From contig NZ_JASPHQ010000019.1 in NCBI RefSeq assembly GCF_030227225.1, positions 1-48,040 of the forward strand: a stretch of DNA of 48,040 nucleotides. The letters are read 5' to 3'. Shown piece by piece: positions 18,495 to 27,820 of the stretch. This DNA comes from Corynebacterium rhinophilum. GTDB lineage: Bacteria; Actinomycetota; Actinomycetes; Mycobacteriales; Mycobacteriaceae. Position numbers and translations under genes: made by a program. The notes beneath the pieces are model-generated. The model did no database searches. It was not told the origin of the DNA and saw only the letters and a program-made list of their open reading frames with translations. Positions within the stretch are counted from its first letter, which is position 1. Every line of letters begins with the position of its first letter.

Positions 18495-19244
18495 ATGTCC
18501 TCCTTAGAATTGCCGGCCCGCGAGATTAGCGATGGCCCTACCCCCAAGCACGCCCAATTGCACGATATTCTGGAGGAATTATGTAATACCACCCTCAAAC
18601 CCGGTGATATCCTCCCTGGTGAGAGGCTCCTGGAAGAGACCTACGGTGTCTCCCGCATTACGGTGCGCCGAGCCATCGGGGATCTCGTTGCCGCCGGTAA
18701 ATTGCGCCGCGTGCGCGGAAAGGGCACGTTCGTTGCCCCCAACCCCTTGGTATCGCGCCTGCACCTGGCCTCCTTTTCCGATGAAATGAGCGCCCAGGAC
18801 GTGGTGGCCTCCTCCAAGATTCTCAACAGCGGCCGCGCTAGCGCACCGGAGGCGGCCACCAACTTCTTTGGCACCCCTGCCACAGAGGAACAGATTCATT
18901 TGCGCCGGCTGCGCTTGGGCGATGGCGAGCCTTATTCCATCGATGACGGCTGGTACAACTCCACCTTTGCGCCGAGCCTGCTGGAAAATGACACCTATAA
19001 CTCGGTGTACTCGATTTTGGATAAGACATTTGGTGTCCCCATCACGGACGCGGACCAGACCGTATCCGCCATTGCCGCCAATGAGGAGATTGCGCCGCTT
19101 CTCGATGTCCCCGTGGGTTCCCCACTGCTGCACATCGTGCGCTGCTCGCGTTCGGAGGATAAGCCCGTGGAATGGTGTTCCTCGGTCTACCGCACCGATA
19201 GGTACCACCTGAATACCCGCGTTTCCCGGGATACCTCAATCTAG
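18495..19244 (+). CDS. farR: GntR-family (HutC/FarR type) transcriptional regulator
   Basis: 249 aa. The winged helix is at ~20-85 (KHAQLHDILEELCNTTLKPGDILPGERLLEETYGVSR, shown in family terms by PGERLL and VSRITVRRAIGDL). The UTRA effector domain is ~95-245, with RRLRLGDGEPYSIDD and PVGSPLLHIVR. HutC-type UTRA domains bind small metabolites. Placement divergent from serS matches the position I remember for C. glutamicum farR, a regulator tied to amino-acid synthesis genes; the symbol rests on that memory and is less sure than the family. Confidence 0.8.
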   Translation: MSSLELPAREISDGPTPKHAQLHDILEELCNTTLKPGDILPGERLLEETYGVSRITVRRAIGDLVAAGKLRRVRGKGTFVAPNPLVSRLHLASFSDEMSAQDVVASSKILNSGRASAPEAATNFFGTPATEEQIHLRRLRLGDGEPYSIDDGWYNSTFAPSLLENDTYNSVYSILDKTFGVPITDADQTVSAIAANEEIAPLLDVPVGSPLLHIVRCSRSEDKPVEWCSSVYRTDRYHLNTRVSRDTSI

Positions 19245-19271
19245 AAAAGACCCTGCTTAAGGGGTAAGATA

Positions 19272-20321
19272 ATGGGCCTTATGAAGAAATCACCTGCGTG
19301 GCGTTCCGCTGTGGCCGTCCAGATTGCCTTGATCTCAGCAATCGCGGCGGCCGTTTTCATGGGCATCTACGGCATTGTCAGCAACCACGGCTCCAACGGG
19401 TCCGATAATACGGCCTCTTCCGGGCAGTCCGCTGAGGGCGGTGCGGATGGCTCGGAATCTTCCGATCCCAAAACGGAGCCTTTTACCTCCGCTTCCGCCG
19501 GATCCTGCGTGACGTGGGATATCAACGAGGATGGTTCTGCCGCTTCCTTCAAAGAGGTGGAATGCTCCGAGCAGCACCGCTTCGAGGTCTCCACCGTGGA
19601 GGATCTCAGCGTCTACCCCACCAGTGAATTCGGCCCAGATGCCTCGCGGCCCGCGCTTACCCGCCAGCACCAGCTGCGCGATGAGCTCTGTGAATCCGCC
19701 ACGGTGAGCTACCTGCACAGCAAGTGGGATCCGCACGGCAAATACGATATTGCCTCCATCCTGCCGCCGGAATCCGCGTGGAATAACGGTGACCGCACCC
19801 TGCTGTGCGGCCTACAAACCACCGATGATCACGGCGTACCACAGTTGACCACCGGCAATGTCGAGGCCTCCGAGCAGGCCAATCTGGCTAAGCCGGGCGA
19901 GTGCTTGGCCATCGATGATCAGCAGGTACCGCACGTCGTGGACTGCGGCCAGCCACACCAGTTGGAGACAGTATCCGTCATCGACTTGGGCAAGAAATTC
20001 CCCGACGCGTACCCGGATGGCAAGGAGATGGATAAATTCCTCTCGGATACCTGCACGGCCGCCGCCGAGGACTACCTGGGTGGGGAGGAGCAGCTCTACC
20101 AATCCACGTTGCAGCCGTTCTGGGGAACCGTGTCTGAAGAGTCCTGGAATGGCGGTACCAAGTCCGTGAACTGCTCGCTCGTCCACGCCCGCGATGATGG
20201 CGGCTTTTCCTCCATCACTGGCACCGCCACCGGTGGCCGCCAAGCGCTATCCATCGATGGCAACCCGCCGGAGGACCGCCCAGAGCGCAACCCGATTCGC
20301 GATAATAAGCCGGCACCGTAA
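19272..20321 (+). CDS. Membrane-anchored septum-formation-family protein
   Basis: 349 aa. A short basic N-terminus precedes one membrane span (~12-38, VQIALISAIAAAVFMGIYGI), then a Ser/Gly/Asp-rich linker (~40-70), then two cysteine-containing extracellular modules. Each begins with a G(S/E)CxxxD-like turn (SAGSCVTWDINED; KPGECLAIDDQQ) followed by VECSEQHRFEV and VVDCGQPHQLETV, the pattern of the actinobacterial Septum_form family. Its cysteines could pair in disulfides. The role is uncharacterised. The stop abuts the metallopeptidase start (TAA-ATG), implying an operon. Confidence 0.75.
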   Translation: MGLMKKSPAWRSAVAVQIALISAIAAAVFMGIYGIVSNHGSNGSDNTASSGQSAEGGADGSESSDPKTEPFTSASAGSCVTWDINEDGSAASFKEVECSEQHRFEVSTVEDLSVYPTSEFGPDASRPALTRQHQLRDELCESATVSYLHSKWDPHGKYDIASILPPESAWNNGDRTLLCGLQTTDDHGVPQLTTGNVEASEQANLAKPGECLAIDDQQVPHVVDCGQPHQLETVSVIDLGKKFPDAYPDGKEMDKFLSDTCTAAAEDYLGGEEQLYQSTLQPFWGTVSEESWNGGTKSVNCSLVHARDDGGFSSITGTATGGRQALSIDGNPPEDRPERNPIRDNKPAP

Positions 20322-20669
20322 ATGTATTCCGTTTCGGAAGAGCGCTTCGAGGAGATGGTCAATGACGCCCTCGATCAGGTGCCCGATGAATTCGTGCGCA
20401 AGATGCGCAACCTAGTGATCATGGTGGAAGAGGAAAACCCCGATGATCCCACCTTGCTGGGGCTCTATGAGGGCGTGGCCCTACCCCAGCGCACCTTCGA
20501 CCACACCGGGTATTTGCCCGATGCGATCTTCATCTACCGAAACACGCTGCAGCGCTGGAGCACATCAGAAGAAGACTTGGCCGAGCAGGTCAAGGTCACG
20601 GTCTTCCACGAGCTAGGCCATTACTTTGGCATGGAAGAACACGAGCTGCACCAGCTGGGCTGGGGTTAG
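20322..20669 (+). CDS. Small minimal zinc metallopeptidase-like protein (DUF1025/PF06262)
   Basis: 115 aa with the zincin motif FHELGHYFGM (HExxH) near the C-terminus and a further Glu/His-rich EEHELHQLGWG. The N-terminal FEEMVNDALDQVPDEF segment is typical of this family. It is widespread in actinobacteria and its substrates are unknown. It directly follows the septum-formation-family gene and converges with the phosphatase gene, overlapping by 4 bp. Confidence 0.85.
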   Translation: MYSVSEERFEEMVNDALDQVPDEFVRKMRNLVIMVEEENPDDPTLLGLYEGVALPQRTFDHTGYLPDAIFIYRNTLQRWSTSEEDLAEQVKVTVFHELGHYFGMEEHELHQLGWG

Positions 20670-21319
20670 AGATCGATATCGGCCCAGCGGGTAAGCGTCC
20701 ATTCGCCGAATTTCTTGCCACGCGGCTCCATCACGGTAAAGCGGCAATTGGGCATATAGCCGGTATAGGCAAAGTCCGCATCCGCGCCGGTGGCGTGCTT
20801 GGTTACCACCCGGATGGCGGCGCCGTGGCTGACGAGGATGACATCGCGGTCATCGGCAAGCTGCGCCGCGATCTCTTCCAACGCGGGCTGGAAACGCGAA
20901 AGCACGTCCTGAAGCCGCTCGCCGCCTTCCATGGCGGCCTGGCTATCGCCATAGCACCAGCCGCGCATGGCCGTATCGTGGCTGCGGTGGGCGGCCTCGC
21001 TGGCATCGAGCTCCCAATCGCCGGCGAAAATCTCCTGCACATTCGGGATGACATCGATGGGAATGGAAAAGCGTGGCAGGCCCCGCTCCTGTTCAAAGGC
21101 GCGCGCCGCCAAGGTGGCGGTCTGCTGCGCCCGCAGCGCAATCGAGCACTTGAATTCGACCTCGCGCTCGCCCACAAAACCCGCTAGCTCCCGGCCCACC
21201 TCCGTGGCCTGGTTGCGCCCCAGATCCGTAAGCTCCGCGCCCGGCGGCCGGGTATCAAGCAGCCGGGAGACGTTGGAATGGGTTTGGCCATGGCGCAGCA
21301 GGATGATTCTTCCAGTCAT
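20666..21319 (-). CDS. Histidine phosphatase (phosphoglycerate mutase family)
   Basis: 217 aa. The RHG motif LLRHGQTHSN near the N-terminus provides the phospho-histidine, and VSHGAAIRVV near residue 160 provides the second His. The insertion between them is longer than in true cofactor-dependent phosphoglycerate mutase, so a broad-specificity phosphatase is likelier (GpmB-like). Located 9 bp downstream of pheA in the same direction. Confidence 0.87.
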   Translation of the reverse strand: MTGRIILLRHGQTHSNVSRLLDTRPPGAELTDLGRNQATEVGRELAGFVGEREVEFKCSIALRAQQTATLAARAFEQERGLPRFSIPIDVIPNVQEIFAGDWELDASEAAHRSHDTAMRGWCYGDSQAAMEGGERLQDVLSRFQPALEEIAAQLADDRDVILVSHGAAIRVVTKHATGADADFAYTGYMPNCRFTVMEPRGKKFGEWTLTRWADIDL

Positions 21320-21328
21320 GCGTCCAGA

Positions 21329-22237
21329 TTATTGACCCCTGCGCGCCCTCGCCACCCAGGCATCCGCCTCTGCCAGGTCCCGCGGTGGGTGGCCGGCGGG
21401 CGTCGCGGTGGGCCAGGAGCCCAAAAAGCGCAGTTCCTCCGCCCGCAACCACACCGCGCGCAGGGCCTCAGCAACCGGCTGGTCATCAATATGCCCAATC
21501 AAGTCCACATAGAAGCGGTAGTTACCAAAGGTTTGGCGCGTCGGCCGTGACTCAATCCGGGAGAGATCCACCCCACGGTAGGCAAAATCTTGCAGGGCCC
21601 CCACCAGGGTTCCCGGCTGGTTGGGCAGGGTGAAAATGACGCTGGTGCGATCCTGGCCGGTGCGCGCGGTCGGGCGCCCCGGCAGGCCCACCAACACAAA
21701 GCGGGTGGCCGCGCCCTGCACGTCAGCCACGCCGCTCGCCCTGGTTTCTAGGCCGAAGATTTCAGCCGCCCGCGCTGGCGCCGCCGCAGCGTCGACCTCG
21801 CCGCGCGCTACGGCCTGCGCCGCCGCCGCATTCGAACTAGCCGGCACGAATTCCACGCCCGGTGAGTTCTCTGCTACCCAGCCGCGGATTTGTTGGAAGG
21901 CCACAGGGTGCGTGCTCAGGCGCGTGATGTCTTTCGTTCCCGGCCTTGTCATGATGCTGAAGGTAACGGGGATATCTACCTCACGGTAAATCTGTACGGG
22001 ATCGCCTTCTACCAGTGCATCAAAGGTCGTCGTCACCGCACCATCCACGGAGTTTTCTATGGCGACGCAGGCATAATCGGCCTGCCCAGCGCGCACGGCC
22101 GCCACCGCCGCCGATGGCGAGTCCACCGGCAGGGTCTCTACGGTCTCCCCGCGTGCTTCCCACTCGGCGGCGAATTTGTGCACGGCGGCCTCCGTGAACG
22201 TACCGGCGGGGCCTAAGAAAGCGATGGTTGTAGTCAT
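21329..22237 (-). CDS. pheA: Prephenate dehydratase
   Basis: 302 aa enzyme that turns prephenate into phenylpyruvate for phenylalanine synthesis. The periplasmic-binding-like catalytic part (~1-185) carries AFLGPAGTFTEAAV, CVAIENSVDGAV and the TRF motif GAATRFVLVG. The ACT regulatory domain (~200-280) contains the ESRP motif (LSRIESRPTRQTFGNYRFYVD) used for phenylalanine feedback. ATG 22237 follows an AAGGTG site; the frame also opens at GTG 22246. The last ~20 residues are beyond the ACT domain. It shares no chorismate mutase domain, as usual in actinobacteria. Confidence 0.96.
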   Translation of the reverse strand: MTTTIAFLGPAGTFTEAAVHKFAAEWEARGETVETLPVDSPSAAVAAVRAGQADYACVAIENSVDGAVTTTFDALVEGDPVQIYREVDIPVTFSIMTRPGTKDITRLSTHPVAFQQIRGWVAENSPGVEFVPASSNAAAAQAVARGEVDAAAAPARAAEIFGLETRASGVADVQGAATRFVLVGLPGRPTARTGQDRTSVIFTLPNQPGTLVGALQDFAYRGVDLSRIESRPTRQTFGNYRFYVDLIGHIDDQPVAEALRAVWLRAEELRFLGSWPTATPAGHPPRDLAEADAWVARARRGQ

Positions 22238-22270
22238 GCCCGTCACCTTAGCCCACTAGACTGGTGCGCC

Positions 22271-23407
22271 ATGGACTTTTCCATAGAACGACTGCGCGCA
22301 GAGGTGCAGGGCATGAGCCCCGCAGAGCACGGTTTTACCTACCTGGATCTGCAACGCGCGCCTACCCGCACCGGCGGGCTGCGCGAGTGGGTCCTATCTG
22401 CAAAGGATCTCAACGATGTCGCGGGCATGCCCACCACTTTGGGCAATGCCAAGCGCACGTACTATCCCGCGGTCAGCGAGCCGTTCATCGCGACATTGGA
22501 AAAGCAGGGCGCGACGTTCATTGGCAAGTCCTCCACCCCGGAGTTGGGCTTGCGCGTCGATACGGAGCCTGTGGATCTTCCCCACCCCGATAATCCCCTT
22601 TATCCAGGCCGCACCCCGGGCGGATCTTCTGGCGGCGCGGCCGTCCAGGTAGCCCGCGGCCTCGTGCGCGCGGCCCAGGCCAGCGATGGCGGCGGTTCTA
22701 TTCGCGTTCCCGCCGCGGCCTGCGGGGTCGTGGGGTTTAAGCCTGCGGGCAGCAACCTCGGCACGGAGGGGTTTATTACCCGCACCGTGGCCGATAATGC
22801 GTTCCTGCACGGCCACCGCATGATCACCCCGCGCGCCCGCATTGGGCTCTTACTGGAGCCGCTTTTTGCCGCGACCCGGGTGGAGGCCCACCATCTGCGG
22901 GCGGCACGCGAGGCCGCAGATCGGCTGCGCGCCGCGGGGTTCGAGGTCGTCCCCATTGCGCCGTATCGGCAGGCAGCGGCCACATTTGCGCACTTCCGCG
23001 AGATTTTTACCTCCAGATTTGTGGGGCTGCCGCAGGCAGAAGGCTACGCGGCTTGGGTGGCCCAGCAAGGCGCTACCGTAACCGCCGCCGAGCTAAGCGC
23101 CGCGCAGCGCCATGTCCGCCACCTTCCGGAGCTCTTGGCGCAGCAGTGGCGGGTCGATGCCATTATCACGCCCATGCTCACCGCGGATCCCCCGCCGCGG
23201 GGGCATTTCCTGTCCCTTCCGCACGCGGAGAATTTCGACGCCCAAACGCGCTGGTCCCCCTGGGCCTCGCTGTTTAATATGGCCCAATTGCCCGCCATTT
23301 CCGTTCCTTGGGCCATCCCCGCGCACCCGCCCGTCGGCGTGCATGTGGGAGGCATTACGCTTTCCGATGCCCAACTTTTAGGCCTCGCCCACATCCTGCA
23401 CCCATGA
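22271..23407 (+). CDS. Amidase-signature family hydrolase
   Basis: 378 aa. The Ser-cisSer-Lys triad is visible: Lys in VLSAKDLNDVAGMPTT, cis-Ser in PGGSSGGAAVQVA and nucleophile Ser in DGGGSIRVPAAACG. It is shorter than GatA (about 490 aa), and the operon partners gatB/gatC are absent, so a stand-alone amidase of unknown substrate is likely. Divergent from pheA by 33 bp and coupled (ATGA overlap) to the CPBP gene. Confidence 0.88.
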   Translation: MDFSIERLRAEVQGMSPAEHGFTYLDLQRAPTRTGGLREWVLSAKDLNDVAGMPTTLGNAKRTYYPAVSEPFIATLEKQGATFIGKSSTPELGLRVDTEPVDLPHPDNPLYPGRTPGGSSGGAAVQVARGLVRAAQASDGGGSIRVPAAACGVVGFKPAGSNLGTEGFITRTVADNAFLHGHRMITPRARIGLLLEPLFAATRVEAHHLRAAREAADRLRAAGFEVVPIAPYRQAAATFAHFREIFTSRFVGLPQAEGYAAWVAQQGATVTAAELSAAQRHVRHLPELLAQQWRVDAIITPMLTADPPPRGHFLSLPHAENFDAQTRWSPWASLFNMAQLPAISVPWAIPAHPPVGVHVGGITLSDAQLLGLAHILHP

Positions 23408-24114
23408 CCAAGAACCTCCGCGCCGAGCTACTCATCGTCCTGACCCTGACCTTTGGTATTTCCGGGGTCCGGGCGGTGCTGCGGCTTATCAATTCACTGG
23501 CCGCCCCGCAGTTGCTCAATGAGCAATCCGTCACACTCAACTCCAGCCAATCCAGCCTGGCGTGGGTGGATTTGGGCCTGCAATTGTGCTCGGCGGCGGT
23601 CCTTTTTGCCTATGGTGCGCTGGCACTTTTCCTGCTGGCACAAGACCACATTAAACCCGCCGCCTACCGCGCCTCTGATTGGTTGCACGGCGCGGGACTA
23701 GCCGCGCTCATTGGCATCCCAGGCCTCGTTTTGTATTTCGTCGCGGTGCAGTTTGGCTGGAGCAAAGAGGTCATCCCCGGTGACTTCGACAATGCGTGGT
23801 TAGAAATCCCGGTATCCCTCATCAAGGCCGCCGCCAATGCCTTTGCAGAAGAGACCGTGGTGGTCATGTGGCTGATGACCAGGCTGCGCCAGGCGCGCTG
23901 GTCGCTGCCGGCCGCCTTGGCGGCAAGTTCCATCCTGCGCGGTTCATATCACCTGTACCAGGGGGTATCGGCCGGCTTTGGCAATATCATCATGGGCATA
24001 ATCTACGGCTACTACTATCACCGCACCGGCCGCGTGTGGCCGCTTATCATCGCGCACTTTCTTATCGATGCCATCGCTTTCCTCGGCTATTCCTTCGGCC
24101 TTTCTGTACTTTAA
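23404..24114 (+). CDS. CPBP-family intramembrane metalloprotease-like protein
   Basis: 236 aa with about six to seven hydrophobic spans. The CPBP/Abi signature is present: FAEETVVVMWLMTRLR (paired Glu), then ILRGSYHLYQG with a His, then PLIIAHFLIDAIAF with a His. Members include CAAX-processing enzymes and bacteriocin self-immunity proteins; here the housekeeping setting gives no specific job. Start ATG 23404 overlaps the amidase stop. Confidence 0.83.
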   Translation: MTKNLRAELLIVLTLTFGISGVRAVLRLINSLAAPQLLNEQSVTLNSSQSSLAWVDLGLQLCSAAVLFAYGALALFLLAQDHIKPAAYRASDWLHGAGLAALIGIPGLVLYFVAVQFGWSKEVIPGDFDNAWLEIPVSLIKAAANAFAEETVVVMWLMTRLRQARWSLPAALAASSILRGSYHLYQGVSAGFGNIIMGIIYGYYYHRTGRVWPLIIAHFLIDAIAFLGYSFGLSVL

Positions 24115-24173
24115 GTGTGGCTTGCTCGCGGAGAAAGCGGGGGAATTGGCCGGCGCCTTGTAAGGTATAGCGC

Positions 24174-25469
24174 ATGACTGAATCAGGACGAGATCCGCAT
24201 CGGGAGGCGCGCCGCGCTGGCGATAGCTCATCCAGTGAGTTCGTCCTTGGGGCCGATGGCCGTCCCCTCAAGGACCGCTACGGTCGGCCCATTCGCCGCC
24301 GGCCGCGCACGAATCGTTCCGAGCCGCAGCAGCATATCCCACGCCAAGAAACTCCTACCCGCTACCCCAGCCAGTACCGGGCCCAGCAGCAGCGTTCCGC
24401 GCAGCAACCACCACAGCGGCCACAACAGCCACAGCAACAGCCGCCACGGCGACCACAACGATCGCAGCCGCAATCGCCGCAGCAGTTGCAACAGCGCTAC
24501 CAGCCACAGCAAGCGCAGCAACCGCCCCGCCACCATTCCAAGCCACACAGTCGCCGGAAAAAGACCAATCCAGTCAAACGATTCTTTGGCTGCGCCGGCA
24601 TCTTTGTCCTCTTCGTCGTGGTGTGCAGCCTTATCTTCGCGCTGTGGGCCGATACGCGCCTGACCCGCGTGGATGCCCTCCCGGATGAGCAGGTGGCCAA
24701 TACCTCTGGCACCAATTGGCTGTTGGTGGGATCCGATTCCCGCCAGGGCCTATCCGAAGAAGACCAACAAGCGCTCGGCACCGGTGGCGATGTGGGCGAG
24801 GGACGCACCGATACCATCATGCTCCTGCATATCCCGCGCTCCGGCCAAGCCCAGCTGGTCTCCATTCCGCGCGATAGCTACGTGGAAGTACCCGGCTTCG
24901 GCATGGATAAGATCAACGCCGCCTTTGCCTACGGCGGGCCAAAGCTCCTCACGCAAACCGTGGAGGGCAATACCGGCCTGCACATTGATCACTATGCCGA
25001 AATCGGCATGGGTGGTTTGGCCAATGTGGTCGATTCCGTCGGCGGCGTTGATATTTGCGTTGCAGAGCCCATCAATGACCCGCTGGCGGGCATCGATCTG
25101 CAGGAAGGCTGCCAGAAGCTAGAGGGAAGCGATGCGCTGGGTTATGTGCGCACCCGCGCCACCGCAATGGGCGATCTCGACCGCGTGCAGCGCCAGCGCG
25201 AATTCTTCGCGGCGCTGCTAGACAAGATCACTTCCCCAGCGACGCTGATTAACCCCTTCCGGTCGATTTCCCTGATTAACCACACCGCCTCCTCTTTCAT
25301 CGTGGGCGATGGCGACCACGTATGGCACCTGGCCCGCGTAGCGCTTGCGATGGGCTCCGGCGTGGATACGGAAACCGTCCCCATCGGCGGGTTCCAGGAC
25401 ACCGTCGTGGGCAATGTCGTGCTCTGGGACGATGAAGGCGCTCAACAACTCTGGGACTCCATGAAATAA
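24174..25469 (+). CDS. lcpA: LytR-CpsA-Psr family cell-wall ligase with Gln/Pro-rich cytoplasmic tail
   Basis: 431 aa. Residues 1-50 hold FVLGADGRPLKDRYGRPIRRRP; ~55-125 are an unusual Q/P/R-rich tract; a membrane span lies at ~140-160 (GCAGIFVLFVVVCSLIFALW); and the LCP domain is extracellular. LCP hallmarks are WLLVGSDSRQGL, RTDTIMLLHI, VSIPRDSYVEVPG, KINAAFAYGG and the Arg pair in GYVRTRATAMGDLDRVQRQREF. LCP enzymes attach arabinogalactan to peptidoglycan in corynebacteria. The symbol follows the gene order pheA-amidase-CPBP-LCP remembered from C. glutamicum. Confidence 0.88.
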   Translation: MTESGRDPHREARRAGDSSSSEFVLGADGRPLKDRYGRPIRRRPRTNRSEPQQHIPRQETPTRYPSQYRAQQQRSAQQPPQRPQQPQQQPPRRPQRSQPQSPQQLQQRYQPQQAQQPPRHHSKPHSRRKKTNPVKRFFGCAGIFVLFVVVCSLIFALWADTRLTRVDALPDEQVANTSGTNWLLVGSDSRQGLSEEDQQALGTGGDVGEGRTDTIMLLHIPRSGQAQLVSIPRDSYVEVPGFGMDKINAAFAYGGPKLLTQTVEGNTGLHIDHYAEIGMGGLANVVDSVGGVDICVAEPINDPLAGIDLQEGCQKLEGSDALGYVRTRATAMGDLDRVQRQREFFAALLDKITSPATLINPFRSISLINHTASSFIVGDGDHVWHLARVALAMGSGVDTETVPIGGFQDTVVGNVVLWDDEGAQQLWDSMK

Positions 25470-25736
25470 CTAGGCACACTTGTGGCAGTGCCCTACTGCA
25501 AAAATCCGTTAACCATTCCTACGCGACTGAACTCATCCGTACCTAGAAGCGGGATGACGATTTTCAGACGGAAGTCGTGGCGTTCATGTGGGTGTCACGG
25601 TGGAACGCGGCTACGCTCCACCAAAGCTTGAGATACCGAATCCTGGGCTCAGGTCCCCGTGCTGGCCAACTTATTGTGCGAAAATATCTAATGGTTTGTG
25701 TGTAGGTTCCCAACCTACATAAGGAGTTAAGCCAGT
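25470..25736. other. Non-coding junction between core genome and IS island
   Basis: No convincing gene, tRNA or T-rich terminator. A hairpin-prone stretch (GGTGGA...TCCACC near 25599-25622) is the only structured part. From ~25675 onward it resembles an IS256 leader (TTTGTGTGTAGGTTCC), ending in the AAGGAG site of the truncated transposase. Confidence 0.5.
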
Positions 25737-25883
25737 ATGACTAGTGTGGCACGACGAGATCCGGCTGATAAGGCCAAGATTGATGCGATTGAAAAGAAGC
25801 TTCTTGCTAACCCTGAAATCGCGAAACTTGATTATGAGCTAGGCACTTCCACCACGGATGCCAATGAGGTTACCCTCGTTTAG
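25737..25883 (+). pseudogene. IS256-family transposase (IS256-A), N-terminal fragment
   Basis: 48 codons from ATG 25737, preceded by AAGGAG. The residues TSVARRDPADKAKIDAIEKK and GTSTTDANE are the start of a corynebacterial IS256 (mutator-type) transposase normally about 400 aa. The sequence then passes into the left end of an IS3 element (TAGTGGACACC at 25881), so only the first ~42 residues survive. It differs from the element at 1-93, whose transposase starts differently, so two IS256 types were present. Confidence 0.8.
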
Positions 25884-25924
25884 TGGACACCCGATTGGTG
25901 CGGATCTTGTGTCCGTAAGAGAGG

Positions 25925-26243
25925 ATGTTCATTGTGAGTCAACAGCGCAAGAAGTACACACCTGAGTATCGACGTGAAGCCGCGAACCTGGTAATCGAGT
26001 CAGAACGCCCGATTGCTCATGTGGCTAAGGAGATTGGTGTCACACCTGGTCTTTTAGGTCGGTGGGTGAAAAATGAGCGTCAACGCCTAAGGCTCTTCTG
26101 ATGGGCTAAGCCAAGCGGATCTTCGTGCTGAGAATGCTCGTCTGCGTCGTGAGTTGGCAGAAGCCAAGATGGATAATGAGTTTTTGTCACAAGCGACAGC
26201 CTTCTTCGCTTTAAGGCAACGCGATCAGAAAAGTTCGAATTGA
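25925..26243 (+). pseudogene. IS3-family OrfA (copy 1), frameshifted
   Basis: Starts MFIVSQQRKKYTPEYRRE and reads ESERPIAHVAKEIGVTPGLL, an IS3 OrfA helix-turn-helix, then stops early at ~26100. The other frame continues with SDGLSQADLRAENARLRREL and MDNEFLS.ATAFFA, the leucine-zipper tail, to the TGA at 26241-26243. A single-base indel near 26090 explains this. Left IS end near 25881. Confidence 0.85.
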
Positions 26244-26254
26244 TGCAGCCAGAG

Positions 26255-26657
26255 CGAGGCGAATTTCAGTATCAAGCGCATGGCACGCCTTTTGAAGGTG
26301 TCTCGGTCTGGATACTACACATGGGCCCATATGCAGCAGCAACGTTTATCCGGTAAAGATGATCGGACATCTTTTTACGATGATGTTGATAGCAAGATTC
26401 ACCAGATCTGAAAAAGACTCCGACGAGGTCTATGGTGCCCCGCGGATTACCGCAGAACTCGCCGAGCGCTACCAGATCAGTGTGAATCGCAAGACTGTGG
26501 CCAAGCGGATGCGCCTGATGGGGCATTGAAGGGATGTCACCGCGTGCTTTTGTGCCCGTGACAACGATCCAAGCCAAGCGTAAATCTACTTTTGATGACC
26601 TGGTCAAGCGCATGTGTGATACCGGTGAGCTCAACCGGGTGTGGATGTCAGATATTA
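26255..26657 (+). pseudogene. IS3-family OrfB (copy 1), N-terminal part, degraded
   Basis: Pieces in three frames assemble to an IS3 OrfB N-terminus: SIKRMARLLKVSRSGYYTW, then DSDEVYGAPRITAELAERY (HTH_21 domain), then STFDDLVKRMCDTGELNRVW and MSDI, which is just before the first catalytic Asp region. Internal stops at 26409-26411 and 26527-26529 mark frameshifts. The sequence breaks at ~26657 where the left end of a second IS3 begins. Confidence 0.8.
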
Positions 26658-27820
26658 TGGACCTGGCCCCTGTTTGGTGGACACCTGATATCCGGCCCAG
26701 TCGGGTTGGCAAGATTGGTAATCTGCCACCATGTCCAGGTATTCCGAACAGTTCAAACGCGATGCCGTGGCCCTCTATAAGGAACAATGAGGGCCTCTCG
26801 CTGAACTCAGCATTAGCCGAACTCGGCATCAACCGAGCTTCGCTGCATTCTTGGGTCAAAAAGTACGGCACCGGCAAACGTGCCCGCATTAAAGCCGTGC
26901 ATGATAAAGCCCAAGCGGCGAATGATTCGTGAGACGGATCCGCCAGCTAGAGAAAGAAAACGCAAAACTGCGCGAAGAACGCGACATCCTGCGCAAGGCC
27001 GCGAAGTATTTTGCTTAAAGCAACTCACGGGAGTTCTGCTTCCAGTGTGGCTATGACCCCCGAACCAAGTACTCGGCTTATGCGGATGTGTAATGTGTTA
27101 AAGCTGAATCGTTCCTCGTTTTATAAGTGGGTCCAAACCCGTAAAAAGCGCAGGATAAGAGATGTATTCTGATGCCCTTATTGGTGCAAAAATCAAGGCC
27201 ACTTTTGATGATGAGCACGGGCTTTATGGTGTTAAACGCATCGCCGCAAGCCTGAACGAGGACACGGCGTATGCCCCGGTCAACCACAAGAAGGTCGCAC
27301 GAGTTATGAAAAGCCATGGGACTTCAATGGCTTTACAAAACGGCGTCGATGCATCACCACCAGGCGCAAACCTGGTCACCGTGTCATGCCAGATTTAGTA
27401 GGCCGTAAATTCACCGCCAACGAGCCGAACCGTGTGTATGTCGGCGACATTACATACCTGCCGTGCAGGGGAGGCAAGAACATGTATTTGGCCACAGTCA
27501 TTGACACCTATTCACGCAAACGTGCAGGTTATGCACTCGCAGACCACATGCGTGTCTTATTGGTCATCGATGCTCTAGCCCACGCACACGGTGTGCGTGG
27601 CAGTCTTGATGAGGCCATTTTTCATTCCGATCACGGCAGCGTGTACACCTCACAAACCTTTAGGAACTATTGCTCGTCGTTGGGTGTGCGCCAGTCCATG
27701 ACAGCGGTAGGAACTAGTGCTGATAGAAGCCCTGGCAGAGTCGTTTAACGCTACTTGAAAGCGGGAAGTGCTGCGTGATCGGAAGGTCTTTGACAATCCG
27801 ATCTCCTGCCGTCAGGAAGG
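26658..27820 (+). pseudogene. Second IS3-family element (OrfA and OrfB), degraded, inserted in the first
   Basis: The left end is TTTGGTGGACACC at ~26672. OrfA (26731-27018) reads MSRYSEQFKRDAVALYKEQ, then after a frameshift INRASLHSWVKKYGTGKRAR, then ENAKLREERDILRKAAKYFA. OrfB follows: LYGVKRIAASLNEDTAYAP; RKFTANEPNRVYVGDITYLP with catalytic Asp; and EAIFHSDHGSVYTSQTFRNY with the second Asp. After SMTAVGTSAD the frame shifts, so ALAESF with catalytic Glu is out of frame. It is cut at 27820 by an IS256 end. The homologous C-terminus survives on the minus strand at 47633-47895. Confidence 0.85.

Noticed and set aside
20795..21187. 130-codon plus-strand ORF
   Set aside because: Antisense to the histidine phosphatase, whose RHG motif is clear on the minus strand.
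24228..24548. 106-codon minus-strand hydrophobic ORF
   Set aside because: Leu-rich translation is the antisense of the Gln/Pro codon tract in the LCP gene.
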